Below the pieces are notes generated by a model. That model worked only from the letters and a program-made list of their open reading frames with translations. It was not told where the DNA came from and made no database searches. The translations under genes were made by a program, and so were the position numbers. DNA of 53,575 bases, taken from positions 1-53,575 of the forward strand of contig NZ_PJIZ01000057.1 in the NCBI RefSeq assembly GCF_021596505.1. The letters are read 5' to 3'. Below are positions 6,463 through 14,498 of this stretch, piece by piece. The first letter of the stretch is position 1. Every line of letters begins with the position of its first letter. This stretch comes from Nostoc sp. CMAA1605 (lineage in GTDB: Bacteria; Cyanobacteriota; Cyanobacteriia; Cyanobacteriales; Nostocaceae).

Positions 6463-8163
6463 ATGAAATATTGGATATTGTCTATATTATTGCCTGTAGT
6501 GGTCATTGCTCATCCTTTCGCAGTACAGGCGGCTAGTAGTATAGTTATTGAACCTAGTAATCAATCACTTCAGATTACTGGTTGGTTGGGTGAAGAAAGT
6601 GCTTTAATTGGCAATTTGCGCTTGACTGCTCCAGGTGAAAATATTGAGAAAGTTGTATTTTTAACTTCCGATTTGCGCCGGAAAGAAGGCGGTGAAATCG
6701 TCAACCGTCAACAAATTACCATCATCGGTGAACCACAACTGTCAGCAGGAATTCCCCAAGATTTTCAAGTGCGAGTCAATAATATTACGCTACCAGGAAC
6801 TTATGAAGGGACAGTGCAAATATTTCTTCCCAGTCAATCCCAACAGCCAGTAGAAACGATTCCCGTTGAGGTAATTGCCAAAGTTAGACCAAATCTGATT
6901 CCTGTCGGTGACACAGAACAAGTACAATTGCGTCTAGTCAACTGTGATGGGTGGCTAGGTTGGATTGATTGTTCGATTGCTAGGGGTTTACTTCCAGCAA
7001 GTGCATTTTTAAATCAATGGGAACTGCAATTTGATAACCCCACCCAAGCACCAGTCACCATCATTGATAGTAAAGTCATCCTCAAAGGTGAGCAAACGGG
7101 ATACCAAATCACCACACAAGCCGTAAGTTTACCCAAAGGTGATATCAATATAGCCAGCGATCGCATTATCAGTTTACCTCTCAACATCAATCGCTGTATC
7201 ATTCCCCCAGACCGTTACGTCGGAGCAATTTACTTAACATTATCAGGACAAAATCAACGATTAATCATTCCAGTCGATTTAAAAATGCGTTCTGGGCCGA
7301 TTTTACCTTTGTTGGTGTTAATTTTTGGTGTGCTTTTGGGACGTTTATTTAAATATATGCAAGAATCTGGTGGTGATATTACCAGAGCTATTAAAGCCGT
7401 TTATCGTCTCAAATCTCGTATCAAAAAAGAAGTAGAACACCCAGACGACCAAAAAATCTTAGAACGGATGATTGATTGGGTAGAGCAATTAATCAGATGG
7501 GAAAAAGTTGATAAAGCTTTTGCTGAAATAGATGCCATAGAATCACGATTAGAGGCTTTAAGTAAGCTCCGAGAAATAGAGAATCAATTAATAGAGATGA
7601 AAAATAAATCTAATTTAGAGGAGATGTTGCAAAGTTTGCAGAATAATATTGCCAAAATCCGTGTTTTCATCGCCCAGAAAAATGATATTGCTGCTAATAG
7701 ATTGATGCAATCAGTTATGAAAGATTTAGCAAATCTCCATTACCGAATGAATGTTAATAATAGTTTGACATCAAATGAACCTTTTTTACCTCTGGAGTTA
7801 GCCAGTAGTGTTAATGAATTATTAGTTCGTGCTGATGCAGTTTCTCCTCAAGATTTACCCAACCCTTCTAAATGGGAAGTCCGTATGCAAGATTTGCTGA
7901 TCCTAATATCTGGCGTTTCTGATGATGTTCGCATCGGTGCTACCGTTTTTCTCATCCGACCTTTTTTATCACTGACGTTACTGGTAGGCTTATCTTTAGT
8001 CGGTCTTGGTTCGTTATATGTAGATAACGGTATCACCTTTGGTTCTAGACCATTTTCTGATTATTTAGGTTTAATTTTATGGGGGATTAGTGCTGATGTT
8101 GCCAGCCGGAATATTAGCAGTTTGCAAAGTAAGAATGGGGATAATAATTCTAATATAAATTGA
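6463..8163 (+). CDS. Unrecognised signal-anchored membrane protein
   Basis: I do not recognise this 566-residue protein. An N-terminal signal peptide (about 1-23, ending VQAA) is followed by a beta-rich extracytoplasmic region to about 275. That region reads like one or two immunoglobulin-like domains (GTYEGTVQIFLP and RYVGAIYLTLSG are typical edge strands). A transmembrane helix sits at about 277-296 (ILPLLVLIFGVLLGRLF), then a charged helical, coiled-coil-like cytoplasmic part to about 480, and two further hydrophobic segments at about 493-518 and 533-550. The layout suggests an envelope protein linking a periplasmic sensor-like region to an inner helical domain. No enzymatic motif is visible. 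It stands alone between two repeat-rich gaps. Confidence 0.8.
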   Translation: MKYWILSILLPVVVIAHPFAVQAASSIVIEPSNQSLQITGWLGEESALIGNLRLTAPGENIEKVVFLTSDLRRKEGGEIVNRQQITIIGEPQLSAGIPQDFQVRVNNITLPGTYEGTVQIFLPSQSQQPVETIPVEVIAKVRPNLIPVGDTEQVQLRLVNCDGWLGWIDCSIARGLLPASAFLNQWELQFDNPTQAPVTIIDSKVILKGEQTGYQITTQAVSLPKGDINIASDRIISLPLNINRCIIPPDRYVGAIYLTLSGQNQRLIIPVDLKMRSGPILPLLVLIFGVLLGRLFKYMQESGGDITRAIKAVYRLKSRIKKEVEHPDDQKILERMIDWVEQLIRWEKVDKAFAEIDAIESRLEALSKLREIENQLIEMKNKSNLEEMLQSLQNNIAKIRVFIAQKNDIAANRLMQSVMKDLANLHYRMNVNNSLTSNEPFLPLELASSVNELLVRADAVSPQDLPNPSKWEVRMQDLLILISGVSDDVRIGATVFLIRPFLSLTLLVGLSLVGLGSLYVDNGITFGSRPFSDYLGLILWGISADVASRNISSLQSKNGDNNSNIN

Positions 8164-9182
8164 GTTTATAGATGATGCTATAAATCGCAATTTCAATAAA
8201 TACTGATTCCCAATAATCCAATACGGTTCATACCAATTCACAATTCGCAATGGACTTCGTCCCGCTTCGCTAACGCAATTCGCAATTGATAAATCCTGAC
8301 TTGATAAGGTTTTCTGGGTTTCGATCTGTGTCAGAATTTTAGTAAATTGGTATCAGTTAGTGAAATTTAAACATTACAGATGAAGACTTTTCCACCACCC
8401 TCTGCAACCCTATTGCATTAAAAATACCTTGTGACTACTTCATGAAAATCCTGACAAGATCATCATCATGAAATAATTACAAGGTAGAACTTGAAAAATG
8501 CTCTAGAAATCAAATGTTCAGCGAATTGATGTGAGTAAATGTCAGCGAAAATAGTCCATCAATGCGGAGAACATCTAGCACAAAAATGTGGGCTGAATTT
8601 GCAAAAATGATTACCAGTCAACTTATAAGTAGTGCAGTAAGGAAAACTGGTAATCCCCCTACTAGGTTGTAGCGATTTTGCATCCTTGAGCAATCTGTAA
8701 CTTTGTTTGTTTCTTGGTGGAGAGAGAATCAATGATAAAAGTTTAGGTAAACCTAAACAGGCGATAACATTGATGAGAGTCAACAAGAAAGCATCTAGTA
8801 ACGCTATAGGTAATCACCCCCGTACAATTATTAGGTGGTCGCTATTGATAGTGAAAAATTGGATTTAGCAGTCGGGATTTGAGAGTCAGATTTAATTGCC
8901 TATACTGGTAGATGATTTTCCTGATGAGTTGAGCAACCATAGCAAAATGCTGATTGATCAGTAGTCCTGACTTCTGTATCCTGAATCTCTAAAGCATAGA
9001 GAAAGCATAACCATTGATTTGGCTTTATATAAATTAACTTTAGCATAAACTTATATCAATCCAAATGTTTAAGTTGCGAAACTGACTACATAGTGAGTGA
9101 TGTAGATCAAAAGAAGCGATATTGTAGCGTAATAGCAGAAATAATTTAGACAAAGCCTATTTACAGTTGAGGTAATATTTAC
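8164..9182. other. 1-kb intergenic region upstream of aas, no gene seen
   Basis: No ORF with a convincing start or family match on either strand. It contains a small dispersed repeat at 8252-8275 (separate entry) and a perfect 7-bp hairpin at 8741-8758 (GTTTAGG-TAAA-CCTAAAC). The last 150 bases are AT-rich and probably hold the aas promoter, but I cannot point to a specific site. Confidence 0.6.
8252..8275. repeat. Candidate small dispersed repeat (SDR) inside a CAATTCGCAAT repeat
   Basis: A 24-nt GC-rich element beginning GGACTTCGTCCCGCTTCGC interrupts a tract of CAATTCGCAAT units, with CAATTCGCAAT on both sides. Elements of 21-27 nt nested in tandem repeats are known from Nostoc genomes as SDRs; assigning this one to that class is inference. 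Confidence 0.6.
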
Positions 9183-11159
9183 ATGGTCAGCACTACACCG
9201 GGGTCTTCTTTCCTGGCTAACATAACTAAACAAGAAAGTTTATCAATACAGCATTTGGTAGATTACAGCAGTGTCGAGTCACTCTCAGAAATCTGGCCGT
9301 TGGCTGCCAAACAATTTGGTAACATTGTGGCACTGCACAATCCCCATGCTAAACCAGAGGTAAAAATTACCTATGCCCAGTTAGCTGAAAAAATTCAGCA
9401 ATTTGGGGCTGGTTTGCAAGCGTTGGGAGTACAAGCAGGCGATCGCGTTTCCCTAATCGCAGATAATAGTCCACGCTGGTTTATTGCTGATCAAGGGATT
9501 ATCACCGCCGGCGGAGTAAACGCAGTGCGGAGTTCCCAAGCCGAACGGGAAGAATTATTATTTATCGTGGCTAATAGCGGCAGTATAGCGTTAGTCGTGG
9601 AAGATTTAAAAACCCTCCAGAAACTCCGCGAACGTCTTCACGACTTACCCATCCAGTTCATTATCCTGCTTTCTGATGAAACGCCACCTGCTGAGGAAAC
9701 TATCAAAATCCTCAACTATAACCAATTACTGGAACTGGGTAGTAACCATACCCTAGTAAGAGTTAAGCAAACACTACAAGACCTAGCTACCTTAATTTAT
9801 ACCTCCGGCACCACAGGAAAACCCAAGGGTGTCATGTTATCTCACGGTAACTTACTGCACCAAGTCAAAACCTTGGGGACAGTCGTACAACCCCAACCAG
9901 AAGATGTAGTTTTGAGTATTCTACCGACTTGGCACAGCTATGAACGGAGTGGTGAGTATTTCTTACTTTCTCAAGGTTGTACGCAAGTTTACACAAATAT
10001 ACGTTCTGTAAAAAAAGACTTAAAAGACTTCAAACCTCATTACATGATTGCTGTTCCCAGATTGTGGGAATCCATTCATGAAGGCGTGCAGAAGCAATTC
10101 CGCGAACAACCAGCCAAAAAGCAACGCCTAATTTACTTTTTATTGGGCGTAAGTGAGAGATATATTAAAGCCAAGAGAATTGCTGAAGGCTTAAGTTTAG
10201 ATCATATCCACGCGTCGGCGTTAGACAAATTATTTGCCAAAATAGTCGCATTTGCTTTATCCCCCATACATAATCTCGGAGAAAAACAAGTTTACGGCAA
10301 AGTCCGGGAAGCCACAGGGGGACGTTTCAAACAGATCCTTAGCGGTGGTGGCGCATTACCCAGACATATAGATACATTTTTTGAGATTGTGGGCGTAGAA
10401 ATTCTACAAGGTTACGGTTTAACAGAAACCTCACCTGTAACTAATGCGCGTCGTCCTTGGCACAATTTACGCGGTTCATCCGGACAACCAATAGCTGGTA
10501 CAGAAGTGAAAATTGTAGACCCAGAAACTCGCAGACCTTTACCCAACGGCCAACGAGGTTTGGTGTTATTGCGAGGCCCACAAATCATGCAAGGTTATTA
10601 CCAAAATCCCGAAGCCACAGCCAAAGTTCTGGACGCTGACGGTTGGTTTGATAGCGGTGACTTAGGCTGGGTAACGCCATATAATGACCTAGTATTAACA
10701 GGCAGGGCTAAAGATACCATTGTCTTGACTAACGGGGAGAACATCGAGCCACAACCCATCGAGGATGCTTGCTTGCGATCGCCCTACATCGACCAGATTA
10801 TGCTAGTGGGACAAGACCAACGCTGTATCGGTGCTTTAATTGTCCCCAATGTGGAAGCCTTGGAAAAATGGGCGGAGGCGCAAAATCTCACTTTAGTCAC
10901 AGACGACAATAATTTAACCTCTTCATCAGGTGAAACAATAACCCTGGAGAGTAAAATGATCCAGGATTTATTCCGTCAAGAATTGAATCGGGAAGTGCAG
11001 AACCGTCCAGGTTATCGTCCAGATGACCGTGTAGGGCCATTTCGACTGATTCAAGAGCCATTTTCCATCGAAAATGGCTTAATGACGCAAACACTCAAAA
11101 TCAGGCGGCACGTTGTCATGGAACGCTACCAAGCTATAATTGCCGCCATGTTTGCCTAA
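9183..11159 (+). CDS. aas: Long-chain acyl-ACP/acyl-CoA synthetase
   Basis: A 658-residue AMP-forming ligase that activates free fatty acids; in cyanobacteria this protein (Aas) recycles fatty acids released from membrane lipids by loading them onto ACP. The AMP-binding motif LIYTSGTTGKPKGVML is near residue 205, with the A4/A5-type blocks YGLTETSPV and GWFDSGDLG further on and TGRAKDTIVLTNGENIEPQPIE near the C-terminal hinge. An N-terminal extension of about 45 residues precedes the ligase fold, as in cyanobacterial homologues. The start ATG has GAGG about 9 nt upstream. It is followed after 42 nt by the ylqD-like gene, possibly co-transcribed. Confidence 0.92.
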   Translation: MVSTTPGSSFLANITKQESLSIQHLVDYSSVESLSEIWPLAAKQFGNIVALHNPHAKPEVKITYAQLAEKIQQFGAGLQALGVQAGDRVSLIADNSPRWFIADQGIITAGGVNAVRSSQAEREELLFIVANSGSIALVVEDLKTLQKLRERLHDLPIQFIILLSDETPPAEETIKILNYNQLLELGSNHTLVRVKQTLQDLATLIYTSGTTGKPKGVMLSHGNLLHQVKTLGTVVQPQPEDVVLSILPTWHSYERSGEYFLLSQGCTQVYTNIRSVKKDLKDFKPHYMIAVPRLWESIHEGVQKQFREQPAKKQRLIYFLLGVSERYIKAKRIAEGLSLDHIHASALDKLFAKIVAFALSPIHNLGEKQVYGKVREATGGRFKQILSGGGALPRHIDTFFEIVGVEILQGYGLTETSPVTNARRPWHNLRGSSGQPIAGTEVKIVDPETRRPLPNGQRGLVLLRGPQIMQGYYQNPEATAKVLDADGWFDSGDLGWVTPYNDLVLTGRAKDTIVLTNGENIEPQPIEDACLRSPYIDQIMLVGQDQRCIGALIVPNVEALEKWAEAQNLTLVTDDNNLTSSSGETITLESKMIQDLFRQELNREVQNRPGYRPDDRVGPFRLIQEPFSIENGLMTQTLKIRRHVVMERYQAIIAAMFA

Positions 11160-11201
11160 TAATTCCACACCTACCAACTATCGAGTGAACGTGAAACTTT
11201 T

Positions 11202-11654
11202 ATGACAGATGTCTCCAATTCTCATTTGCTTCTCAAGCGCGTCATTAACATCAAAGTGATTGTTACCCCCCTGTGGAAAGAGGAAATGCAGCAACAACTG
11301 CAAGCCCAAATCAATCAACTTGATCAGCAATTGCAACAGTTAGACATTGAAGGACAAAGAGCGATCGCCGCTATTCAAAAACAAAGTCTCCAGCCACCAG
11401 GGCCTCAAACCCTGCAACAAATCGATAACATCCAACTGCAAGTTAATCAAAAGAAAAGCGAATTCTTAGAACAGAAAAACCAAATGCTGCAAAACCTCCA
11501 GCAAGTACAACTGCTGGAATTAGATCAAGAAGTCAATCAAGGTCAAATGGAAAGCTTTTTCCGTGTCGAACGAGGCGATAACCTAATCAGCAAAATCCAA
11601 GTAGAAATTGTTTTGCGCGATGGAGTTGTCGAAGACATTCGCGGCGATGTCTAG
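11202..11654 (+). CDS. YlqD-family protein
   Basis: A 150-residue protein of the YlqD family (function unknown, widespread in Firmicutes and cyanobacteria). It begins with a beta-strand segment (LLLKRVINIKVIVTPLWKEEM), continues with a Gln-rich coiled coil from about 30 to 110, and ends in a short beta region (NLISKIQVEIVLRDGVVEDIRGDV) that would pack against the first strand. It lies 42 nt downstream of aas on the same strand. Confidence 0.8.
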   Translation: MTDVSNSHLLLKRVINIKVIVTPLWKEEMQQQLQAQINQLDQQLQQLDIEGQRAIAAIQKQSLQPPGPQTLQQIDNIQLQVNQKKSEFLEQKNQMLQNLQQVQLLELDQEVNQGQMESFFRVERGDNLISKIQVEIVLRDGVVEDIRGDV

Positions 11655-11658
11655 ATAG

Positions 11659-11848
11659 GAGGGAATGGGGAATCGGGAATGGGGACTGGGGATGGGGAAA
11701 GCAGGGGAGGCAGGGGGAGCAGGGGGAGCAGGGGAGGCAGGGGAAGTAGGGGAGGTAGGGGAGGTAGGGGAAGTGGGGGAAGTAGGGGAAGAAAAACTTC
11801 ACTCATTACTCATTACTCATTACTCATTACTCACTACTCACCACTCAG
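11659..11848. repeat. Tandem G-rich and ATTACTC heptamer arrays
   Basis: Bases 11659-11791 are G-rich units (GGGAATG, GGGGAGGTAG, GGGGGAGCA variants), followed at 11802-11848 by ATTACTC/ACTACTC heptamers. The stop codon of the leftward gene at 11845 lies inside the last heptamers. Glycine-rich ORFs read through this tract are artefacts. Confidence 0.8.
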
Positions 11849-12415
11849 CACTCTTTATCAAACCCATCTTGCACAGGCTTGGTGGGGGTTTTTAATTTGG
11901 GATTATTCTTTTTTGCCAGGTTTTTAGTAGGACATTGAACTTGAGAACCTACCCACACAATACGCCAAATCGGGGGTGAACTGGATAAGAGCGATCGCCC
12001 GAAACTATTCATCTCCAACCGATATCTCATCACCTCAGATGTAGCATCTTGAGACTTGGTTTTTTGAATCACCGTGACGATAGACTGATGCGCCTGTGGG
12101 TATTCAACCTCTATTTTGCGATCGCCTTTTGTCGGTCTGACATCATCTAAAAAATTCTGTGCCAGCTTGATGGGATCACTCCCTTGTAAAATAGAGTTCA
12201 GATTTTCCAAAGGCATATTTTGGTATTTTTTCGCGTTCCAAATCTTCCACAACCGCTTGAGTTTGCTGCACAGGTGATAACTGCTGTGGTGGCTGAGTAG
12301 TAACAGTGTCTGGAATTGGCATAGCTGTTTGATGCTGAATCAGATATACACCAGCACCAGCAGTAGCAATCACACTGAGCATCAAAATCAAAAAAAACTT
12401 CAGTTTTACTGGCAT
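11845..12415 (-). pseudogene. Small membrane-anchored protein split by a frameshift in an A6 run
   Basis: Two overlapping reverse-strand frames form one interrupted gene. The first (from ATG 12415) gives an N-terminal membrane anchor MPVKLKFFLILMLSVIATAG and a Gln/Pro-rich linker, then stops. The second frame continues with KYQNMPLENLNSILQGSDP through a structured 120-residue domain (FLDDVRP, EVEYPQAHQSIVTVIQK, WRIVWVGSQVQCP) to the stop at 11845. Removing one base from the T6 run (12226-12231 on the plus strand, A6 in the gene) joins them as DLEREKYQNMPLEN, a single protein of about 189 residues. It may be a real mutation, a sequencing error or a slippage site. I do not recognise the family; the anchor suggests a lumenal or periplasmic location. 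Confidence 0.65.
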
Positions 12416-13038
12416 AAAACTAAACAGGTATTTTAAAAGTCAATATTCAAAGGTCAAAATTGCTAACTTTATGATTTTTTAACTATCCTTCGATGGTAAC
12501 TTGATTTTGGACAACATAATCGTCTGTAACAATTGGTGACAAGAGATACAAAATTACACAAAAATTGAATGTGAACCGTGAAAAATTCATTCCCTTGAGC
12601 GATCGCCAGCACCAACAGCGAATAAACGACATGAAATAGGGGTATAAGGGTATAGGGGTTTAGGGGTATAAGGGATCGCCAGCACCAACAGCGAATAAAC
12701 GACATGAAAGCATAGACATAAAGGTCGCCTAGATGTTCCAGTGAGGCAGGGAGCAGAGGAGGCAAGGGGGGCAGGGGGCAGAGGAGGCAGGGGGGCAGGG
12801 GGCAGGGAGCAGGGGGAGAAAAACTTTTGAATTTTGAGTTTTTCTGCCCAATCCCCAATCCCCAATCCCCAATCCCCAATCCCCAGTCCCCAGTCCCCAG
12901 TCCCCAATCCCCAATCCCCAATCCCCCACACTCGATTTAAAATAGAAAATCTTAAATATAAAACTCTCTAGCCAAGATACAATTCGATCTGGCAAAAGCT
13001 GTTAAAGTCCATAAACCCATTGATTCTAGAACCACCAT
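12416..13038. repeat. Repeat-filled gap upstream of pdhC
   Basis: No gene. A 36-nt sequence starting GATCGCCAGCACCAACAGCG is duplicated exactly at 12601-12636 and 12674-12709, separated by TATAGGGG-type units. G-rich AGGGGGCAGG units occupy about 12744-12815, and 12838-12928 is an array of about a dozen CCCCAAT/CCCCAGT heptamers. Trp/Gly/Leu-rich ORFs on the reverse strand are translations of these heptamers. Confidence 0.8.
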
Positions 13039-14337
13039 ATGAGCATTCACGAAGTATTCATGCCAGCCCTGAGTTCCACCATGACGGAAGGTAAAATTGT
13101 TTCCTGGGTCAAATCGCCAGGGGATAAAGTGGAAAAAGGCGAAACAGTGGTGGTTGTGGAGTCAGATAAGGCAGATATGGATGTAGAAACCTTCTATGAA
13201 GGGTATCTCGCACATATCGTAGTGCAAGCCGGTGACAGTGCGCCTGTAGGAGCTGCGATCGCTTATGTGGCTGAAACTGAAGCGGAAATTGAAGCTGCTA
13301 AATCTATGGGTAATTCTGGTGCGGCGGCTGCGGCTACTCCCACCCCCGAACCAATTCCTGCTACAGCCTTAGTTGGTGCAACCACTACAGCATCTCAAAA
13401 CGGTTCTAACCACAAAGACGGTAGACTTGTAGCATCACCCAGAGCGCGGAAGTTAGCCAAAGAATTAAAAGTAGATTTAAACAGCCTCAAGGGTAGCGGC
13501 CCTTACGGTCGGATTGTCGCTGGTGATGTCGAATCTGCCGTTGGTAAAACTCCTGCACCAGTTGCACCAGTTGCACCAGTTACTCCCGCACCCAGCATTA
13601 CCCCAGTTGCTCCAGCAGCACCCGCACCCCGCACACCCGCACCTGCACCAGTTGCAGCCGTTCCTGGTCAAATCGCGCCATTCAATACTCTACAAAATGC
13701 CGTCATTCGGAATATGGTTGCTAGCCTAGCAGTACCAGAATTCCGTGTGGGTTACACAATCACCACTGATGGATTAGATAAACTTTACAAACAAATTAAA
13801 TCGAAGGGTGTCACCATGACAGCGTTACTTGCGAAAGCAGTAGCGGTGACATTACAAAAACACCCACTTTTAAATGCTAGTTATTCAGATCAAGGTGTTG
13901 TTTACCACTCCGACATCAATATTTCCGTAGCTGTCGCAATGGATGACGGCGGTTTAATTACACCAGTATTAAAAAATGCTGATCAAGTAGACATTTACTC
14001 ACTCTCACGCAACTGGAAATCTCTAGTAGACCGCGCTAGAGCTAAACAACTCCAACCAGATGAATACAACAGTGGCACTTTCACCGTGTCCAACTTGGGA
14101 ATGTTTGGTGTAGATACATTTGATGCCATTTTACCCCCAGGACAAGGTTCAATCTTAGCGGTTGGTGCATCCCGTCCCCAAGTTGTCGCTAGTCCAGACG
14201 GCTTGTTTGCAGTCCGTCAACAAATGCAGGTTAATATCACTTGTGACCACCGCATTATTTACGGCGCACACGCAGCCGCATTCCTACAAGATTTAGCCAA
14301 GTTGATTGAAACCGACGCTCAATCTTTGACTCTCTAA
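13039..14337 (+). CDS. pdhC: Pyruvate dehydrogenase E2 (dihydrolipoamide acetyltransferase)
   Basis: The 432-residue E2 core of the pyruvate dehydrogenase complex transfers acetyl groups from lipoate to CoA. An N-terminal lipoyl domain (about 1-80) carries the lipoylated lysine K44 in ESDKADM. An Ala/Pro linker follows, then the E3/E1-binding domain at about 130-170 (ASPRARKLAKELKVDLNSL, GPYGRI), a second Pro/Ala-rich hinge, and the catalytic domain from about 205 to the end with the active-site CDHRIIYGAHAAAFL near residue 404. The hinge is encoded by GCACCAGTT-type repeats. A single lipoyl domain is usual for cyanobacteria. No good Shine-Dalgarno precedes the ATG. Confidence 0.93.
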   Translation: MSIHEVFMPALSSTMTEGKIVSWVKSPGDKVEKGETVVVVESDKADMDVETFYEGYLAHIVVQAGDSAPVGAAIAYVAETEAEIEAAKSMGNSGAAAAATPTPEPIPATALVGATTTASQNGSNHKDGRLVASPRARKLAKELKVDLNSLKGSGPYGRIVAGDVESAVGKTPAPVAPVAPVTPAPSITPVAPAAPAPRTPAPAPVAAVPGQIAPFNTLQNAVIRNMVASLAVPEFRVGYTITTDGLDKLYKQIKSKGVTMTALLAKAVAVTLQKHPLLNASYSDQGVVYHSDINISVAVAMDDGGLITPVLKNADQVDIYSLSRNWKSLVDRARAKQLQPDEYNSGTFTVSNLGMFGVDTFDAILPPGQGSILAVGASRPQVVASPDGLFAVRQQMQVNITCDHRIIYGAHAAAFLQDLAKLIETDAQSLTL

Positions 14338-14425
14338 GGGAACAGGGAATAGGGAATAGGGAATGGGGAATAGTGAACAAGTAAGTGATAACCTCAATCC
14401 CCAGTCCCCAATCCCCAATCCCCAA
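14338..14425. repeat. Heptamer arrays between pdhC and hcp
   Basis: GGGAATA/GGGAACA units (14338-14371) followed by CCCCAGT/CCCCAAT units (14399-14425) that end just before the putative FNR-type operator. Confidence 0.75.
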
Positions 14426-14428
14426 CTT

Positions 14429-14442
14429 TTGACTTAAATCAA
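14429..14442 (+). promoter_or_regulatory. Putative CRP/FNR-family operator upstream of hcp
   Basis: TTGACTTAAATCAA is a near-perfect TTGAC-N4-ATCAA dyad, the pattern bound by FNR, DNR/NnrR and related HcpR regulators, which control hcp genes in many bacteria. It ends 56 nt before the hcp start codon, a sensible activator position. Which cyanobacterial regulator would bind is unknown. Confidence 0.5.
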
Positions 14443-14498
14443 GGACTTACCTGAAAGTAAACAATACGCTGGAAGCATGAAGAGTTGAGAAACGAACT

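Noticed and set aside
8559..8786. Reverse 75-codon ORF upstream of aas
   Set aside because: No ribosome-binding site and no recognisable protein features; likely chance.
11665..11927. Glycine-rich plus-strand ORFs
   Set aside because: Translations of G-rich tandem repeats.
12838..12928. CRISPR-like tandem array
   Set aside because: Units are contiguous heptamers without spacers; no cas genes nearby.
12469..12995. Three overlapping reverse ORFs rich in GDWGLG
   Set aside because: Three frames of the same CCCCAAT heptamer array; the 7-nt period makes all frames open.
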